Positions 7,333 to 10,179 of a stretch of 10,179 nucleotides of DNA are shown here, one piece after another. The notes beneath the pieces are model-generated. The model made no database searches and was not told the origin of the DNA. It saw only the letters and a program-made list of their open reading frames with translations. Both the position numbers and the translations under genes were made by a program. The DNA lies in assembly GCA_035651115.1 (NCBI GenBank), contig DASRGL010000209.1, positions 1-10,179 of the forward strand. The letters are read 5' to 3'. Each line of letters opens with the position of its first letter. The first letter of the stretch is position 1. This stretch comes from DASRGL01 sp035651115 (GTDB taxonomy: Bacteria > Armatimonadota > Chthonomonadetes > Chthonomonadales > Chthonomonadaceae).

Positions 7333-7360
7333 GAGGGCGGGCAAAGTTCTGCCCGCCCTC
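7333..7360 (-). terminator. Perfect 11-bp GC hairpin after the short FG-GAP gene
   Basis: GAGGGCGGGCA (7333-7343) and TGCCCGCCCTC (7350-7360) pair perfectly around a 6-nt loop, 50 nt past the stop codon at 7411. As with the hairpin at 2649-2681 after the other repeat-protein gene, no T tract follows on the minus strand. Its position makes a 3'-end function likely. Confidence 0.5.
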
Positions 7361-7410
7361 GCTTGCGCTTACGCGACGATAGCATTGAGCCGTAGCATCG
7401 AGGGGCGCGT

Positions 7411-7814
7411 CTATTTTGGCCCCACGCTGGCCCAGCCGGACGGGAACAGAGCGTTGATATAGGCCGCGCTCATGACCGTCTGCCCGTTCATGTACCAGAT
7501 AGCAAGCTGACCGGAGGCCGTGTTCTGGAACACCAGGTCCGGCCAGCCGTCTGCGTTCATATCGGCGATAGAGGCTACATTCCAACCGATCTGCTGAGTC
7601 AAGGGGATATATGCGCCTGCGACTGCGTTGACGCCGTCCATCGTCCAGACGGAGAGTTGCCCGGTATTTGGGATTCTGGAAGACCAGATCGGGCTTGCCG
7701 TCGCTGTTGAAATCCGAGGGAACGCCCTGCGCGCGCCACAGCGCCCGTACCCAATCCGATGCACACAACGGCGGACAGCGCCAGGGTCGAAATACCACGT
7801 TTGAGAAATACCAT
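7411..7814 (-). pseudogene. Short secreted FG-GAP/VCBS repeat protein, two frameshifts
   Basis: The ATG at 7814 has GGGAGG 6 nt upstream and starts a signal peptide (MVFLKRGISTLALSAVVCIG...AVARA, then QG). Reading all frames together gives a 134-residue protein with two FG-GAP loops: DFNSDGKPD at about 35-43 and DMNADGWPD at about 85-93, each followed by LVFQN...GQL..W.M(D/N)G. It ends GWASVGPK, almost the same as the larger repeat protein at 2715-3550. Two lesions interrupt it: two bases seem missing from the alternating GC run at 7729-7737, and one extra base lies in TTT at 7667-7669. Repairing both restores exactly 135 codons including the TAG stop. As read, only the signal peptide and junk would be translated. 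The role is unknown; probably surface or extracellular. Assembly error is as likely as decay, because both lesions are in simple runs. Confidence 0.75.
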
Positions 7815-7971
7815 CTTGTTCCTCCCATATCTTCGGGCCGTGTGGACGCCGCAGTAAGGACGCAGGATGGCTGGGGCAGGTTCCTTAGATTGCGTTGATA
7901 GTCTATGCGAGCAATTCGAGCGCCGCGCGGGGTTTCGTGCTGCGCAGCAGAGCGCGAGGGTGAGATGGCCC
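7815..7971. other. Spacer upstream of the short FG-GAP gene
   Basis: 157 bp between the start of the FG-GAP gene and the LysR stop. It must hold the FG-GAP promoter, but I see no convincing -35/-10 pair. No ORF of note. Confidence 0.3.
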
Positions 7972-8916
7972 TTACTCCCTGACACCCTCTCCCATGCTGC
8001 GGGAGAGGGGGAGTTCAGATTTCAGCAGGGCGAGGAAGGCGCTGAGGGCGGCGGAAAGGTACTTGTCTGGGCGGTGGATGGCGACGATACGGCGGTGCGC
8101 ACCCGGCACGTCCGCCAGGGGCAGCGCGACCAGGCGGCCCGCCTCGACCTCCGCGCCGACCGAGAGGAGCGGCAGGAGCGAGATGCCCAATCGCGCTTCG
8201 ATCATCTTCTTGATCGCCTCCACGTTGTCCAGTTCCATTGTGACCCGCTCCTCCACGCCCGCCGCCGACAGCAGCCGATCCACGTAGGTACGCAGGTTCG
8301 TGCCTTCTTCCATCAGAATAAGCGGGCTGCCCGCCAGTTCCGCCGTGCTGACGCCGCTCTCTGCGCCGCCGGAGGAGAGCGCGCGCCCGGCGAGCGGGTG
8401 TTCCGGGTAGACGACCACGCCGGTCGCGAACTCGGCCAGAGGAATCTCCACCAGGCCGGACGGCTCGCGCAGTCCGGTCACCACGCCCACATCTACCTCA
8501 TTGGCAAGCACCCTCTCGGCCACCTGCGCCGACACGCCCGTATGCACGCTCAGTTCCACGCCGGGATAGGCTTCGCGAAAGCGGCGCAGGAGCGGAGGCA
8601 GCAGGTAGGTCGCCGTCGTGCTGCTCGCGCCGACCGCCAGCCGACCGGCCATGCCTAGCGCCACGTCCGCGACGGCGCGTTCCGCCTCTTGCGCCAGCCG
8701 GAGCATCTGCACGGCATAGGCATAGAGCGCCTCGCCCGCCGCCGTCACCTGGACGCGCCGCCCCATCCGTTCCAGCAGGCGCGTATGCAGTTCCCGCTCC
8801 AGCGCCGCGATCTGCCGCGTGACCGCAGGCTGCGTCAGCGCCAACTCCTCGGCGGCCCGCGTGAAGCTCCGCAACTGCGCCACCCGCGCAAACGTCTCCA
8901 ACTGCCTTAGTTCCAA
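7972..8916 (-). CDS. LysR-type transcriptional regulator
   Basis: A 314-residue LysR family regulator. The winged helix-turn-helix is at residues 1-60 (LRQLETFARVAQLRSFTRAA, then LTQPAVTRQIAALERELHTRLLER), followed by a linker helix and a substrate-binding domain from about 90 (GRLAVGASSTTATYLLPPLL) to about 300. The effector domain resembles the CysL/CbbR-like subgroup, but the ligand is unknown. The start is TTG at 8916, giving the canonical MELRQLETF beginning; a GGGGG stretch 4 nt upstream is a rough ribosome site. The last 13 or so residues (LPLSRSMGEGVRE) look like an added tail encoded by an inverted repeat (7985-8009), not conserved LysR sequence. The gene is divergent from aconitase, and its perfect TATAAT overlaps the acnA promoter. 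Control of acnA and of itself is inferred from this arrangement. Confidence 0.93.
   Translation of the reverse strand: MELRQLETFARVAQLRSFTRAAEELALTQPAVTRQIAALERELHTRLLERMGRRVQVTAAGEALYAYAVQMLRLAQEAERAVADVALGMAGRLAVGASSTTATYLLPPLLRRFREAYPGVELSVHTGVSAQVAERVLANEVDVGVVTGLREPSGLVEIPLAEFATGVVVYPEHPLAGRALSSGGAESGVSTAELAGSPLILMEEGTNLRTYVDRLLSAAGVEERVTMELDNVEAIKKMIEARLGISLLPLLSVGAEVEAGRLVALPLADVPGAHRRIVAIHRPDKYLSAALSAFLALLKSELPLSRSMGEGVRE
7985..8009. repeat. CCCTCTCCC/GGGAGAGGG inverted repeat at the LysR 3' end
   Basis: CCCTCTCCC (7985-7993) and GGGAGAGGG (8001-8009) form a perfect 9-bp stem with a 7-nt loop. It lies inside the last codons of the LysR gene and encodes SRSMGEGV. This hairpin type (CCCTCTCCC-N-GGGAGAGGG followed by a GA/GT-rich tail) resembles intergenic repeats I have seen in many unrelated bacterial genomes. 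It could also act as the 3' hairpin of the gene. Confidence 0.55.
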
Positions 8917-8941
8917 ATGGCCCCCTGCTTATGCAAGAAAA

Positions 8942-8956
8942 TCATCACTCCGATGA
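8942..8956. promoter_or_regulatory. Candidate LysR operator dyad
   Basis: TCATC-ACTCC-GATGA is a perfect 5+5 dyad, 26 bp before the LysR start and centred about 55 nt upstream of the predicted acnA start. This is near the usual LysR activation site. It is T-N13-A rather than the textbook T-N11-A. A wider pair, ATGCAA (8932-8937) and TTGCAT (8968-8973), flanks it. Confidence 0.4.
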
Positions 8957-8967
8957 AAAAATCTCAT

Positions 8968-8997
8968 TTGCATTATACCTGCGCTTTGTTCTACAAT
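8968..8997 (+). promoter_or_regulatory. acnA promoter, overlapping the divergent LysR promoter
   Basis: On the plus strand TTGCAT (8968-8973), an 18-nt spacer and TACAAT (8992-8997) suggest a start near 9004 and a leader of about 40 nt. On the minus strand a perfect TATAAT (8977-8972) for the LysR gene overlaps the acnA -35, so RNA polymerase could probably not use both at once. No good minus-strand -35 is present at the normal distance. Confidence 0.5.
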
Positions 8998-9043
8998 AGG
9001 ACAGGCATTTGCAAGGCATTCCGACGAGGTCAGGAGAATGAAG

Positions 9044-10179
9044 ATGAAGAACAGTTTTGGGGCGAAAACGACGCTGCATGTCGGAGGGCGCGAGGTCGCG
9101 TACTACCGGCTGGCGGCGCTGGAACAGGACGGCGTCAGCCTCTCCCGGCTGCCCTACTCCTTACGTATTCTGCTGGAGAACCTGCTGCGTACCGAAGACG
9201 GCGTCAGCGTTCTCGCCGAAGATATTCAGAGTCTCGCGCGCTGGCAGGCCGGCACGCCGATTGACCGCGAGATCGCGTTTACTCCGGCGCGCGTGCTGCT
9301 TCAGGACTTCACCGGCGTTCCCTGCGTTGTAGACCTGGCCGCGATGCGCGAGGCGATGGCGCGTTTCGGCGGCGACCCGAACAGGATCAACCCGCTGCAG
9401 CCGGTCGAACTCGTCATTGACCACTCCGTGCAGGTGGATGCGTTCGGGACAGATCGGGCCATCTTCCTCAATGTAGACCTGGAGTTCAAGCGGAACAAGG
9501 AGCGGTACGCCTTCCTGAAATGGGGGCAGGGCGCGTTCAACAACTTCAAAGTCGTGCCGCCCAGCACCGGTATCGTGCATCAGGTCAACCTGGAGTATCT
9601 GGCGCGCGTCGTCTTCACGGCGGAGCAGGGCGGCGAGACGCTGGCCTATCCCGATACGCTCGTCGGCACGGACTCGCACACGACGATGATCAACGGCCTC
9701 GGCGTGCTGGGCTGGGGCGTCGGCGGCATCGAGGCGGAGGCGGCCATGCTCGGCCAGCCGCTCTCCATGCTCATCCCCCAGGTCGTCGGCTTCCGCCTGA
9801 CCAACGCGCTGCCGGAGGGCGCGACCGCCACCGACCTCGTCCTGACCGTCACGGAGATACTGCGCAAGAAGGGCGTCGTCGGCAAGTTCGTCGAGTTCTT
9901 TGGCGAGGGGCTGGCGGACCTCGCCCTGGCAGACCGGGCCACGATCGCGAACATGGCCCCCGAGTACGGAGCCACCTGCGGCATCTTCCCCGTCGATGCC
10001 GAGACGCTGCGCTACCTTCGCTTCACCGGGCGGCCGGCATGGCTGGTCCAACTCGTGGAAGCCTACATGAAGGAGCAGGGGCTATTCCACACGGTCGCGA
10101 CGCCGCCGGCGATGTACTCCGACACAATGGAGCTGGACCTTGGGACAGTCGAGCCCAGCCTCGCGGGCCCGCGCCGGCC
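9044..10179 (+). CDS. acnA: Aconitate hydratase (AcnA/IRP type), N-terminal 378 codons
   Basis: Aconitase interconverts citrate and isocitrate in the TCA cycle using a [4Fe-4S] cluster. The visible part is about 40% of the usual 890-900 residues and is cut by the window edge. Diagnostic segments are PYSLRILLENLLR, QDFTGVPCVVDLAAMR, VIDHSVQVD, NLEYL after HQV (H179), GTDSHTTMINGLGVLGWGVG (D210-S211-H212), GKFVEFFGEGL, ATIANMAPEYGATCGIFPVD and, at the edge, LDLGTVEPSLAGP. The three cluster cysteines of this family lie further on and are not in the window. Two ATGs are in frame (9038 and 9044). The second is chosen because AGGAG (9032-9036) is then 7 nt away, against 1 nt for the first. The gene is divergent from the LysR regulator, with a shared control region. 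There are no lesions in the visible part. Confidence 0.97.
   Translation, partial: MKNSFGAKTTLHVGGREVAYYRLAALEQDGVSLSRLPYSLRILLENLLRTEDGVSVLAEDIQSLARWQAGTPIDREIAFTPARVLLQDFTGVPCVVDLAAMREAMARFGGDPNRINPLQPVELVIDHSVQVDAFGTDRAIFLNVDLEFKRNKERYAFLKWGQGAFNNFKVVPPSTGIVHQVNLEYLARVVFTAEQGGETLAYPDTLVGTDSHTTMINGLGVLGWGVGGIEAEAAMLGQPLSMLIPQVVGFRLTNALPEGATATDLVLTVTEILRKKGVVGKFVEFFGEGLADLALADRATIANMAPEYGATCGIFPVDAETLRYLRFTGRPAWLVQLVEAYMKEQGLFHTVATPPAMYSDTMELDLGTVEPSLAGPRR

Noticed and set aside
6797..7410. tRNA, tmRNA, RNase P RNA or known riboswitch in the gene-poor stretch
   Set aside because: No T-loop GGTTCGA core, CCA end, tmRNA ends or recognised riboswitch core sequence could be found by reading.
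7985..8009. CRISPR repeat unit or IS terminal inverted repeat
   Set aside because: There is only one copy, with no spaced array and no transposase gene nearby.
9161..10051. Long minus-strand open frame (296 codons) opposite acnA
   Set aside because: The plus-strand frame is unmistakable aconitase; the opposite frame is a GC-rich shadow.

Overview
The window is high-GC bacterial DNA (judged by eye), with compact genes, canonical Shine-Dalgarno sites and TATAAT/TATACT-type -10 elements. Several features together recall Armatimonadota or a similar deep-branching heterotroph: a large multi-spanning membrane protein of the DUF6785/DUF6784 type, a BNR-repeat protein, secreted HAF/FG-GAP (VCBS) repeat proteins, a PhyH-type dioxygenase and a GH42 beta-galactosidase. 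That placement is inference from gene content only, and I saw no rRNA or other phylogenetic marker. No tRNA, rRNA, CRISPR array or intact mobile element was found.

Layout. Positions 1-2531 (minus strand) hold a two-gene unit: the membrane protein, then 20 bp later a BNR/Asp-box protein that runs off the left edge. Positions 2715-3550 (minus) hold a secreted HAF/FG-GAP protein with one frameshift. A divergent control region (3551-3802) contains a near-consensus CRP-type palindrome. It leads rightward into a phytanoyl-CoA dioxygenase family gene (3803-4651) broken by an in-frame TAG, then after a hairpin-rich gap into an intact GH42 glycosidase (4802-6796). Positions 6797-7410 contain no recognisable gene. 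A second, short FG-GAP protein (7411-7814, minus) carries two frameshifts. A LysR-type regulator (7972-8916, minus) is divergent from aconitase acnA (9044 to the right edge), and their promoters overlap.

How it fits together. The left part and middle look like an accessory block for surface or carbohydrate functions: glycosidase, secreted repeat proteins, membrane protein and BNR protein. The right edge is central metabolism (TCA cycle aconitase) under a probable divergent LysR regulator, an arrangement that recalls CcpC and citB of Bacillus.

The most notable observation is that all four clear coding lesions fall in three accessory genes (two secreted repeat proteins and the dioxygenase). 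The membrane protein, glycosidase, regulator and the visible part of aconitase are open throughout. This is either real decay or phase-variation-like inactivation, or assembly error; the sequence alone cannot decide. I did not find convincing evidence of a new multi-gene system. The least explained stretch is 6797-7332.
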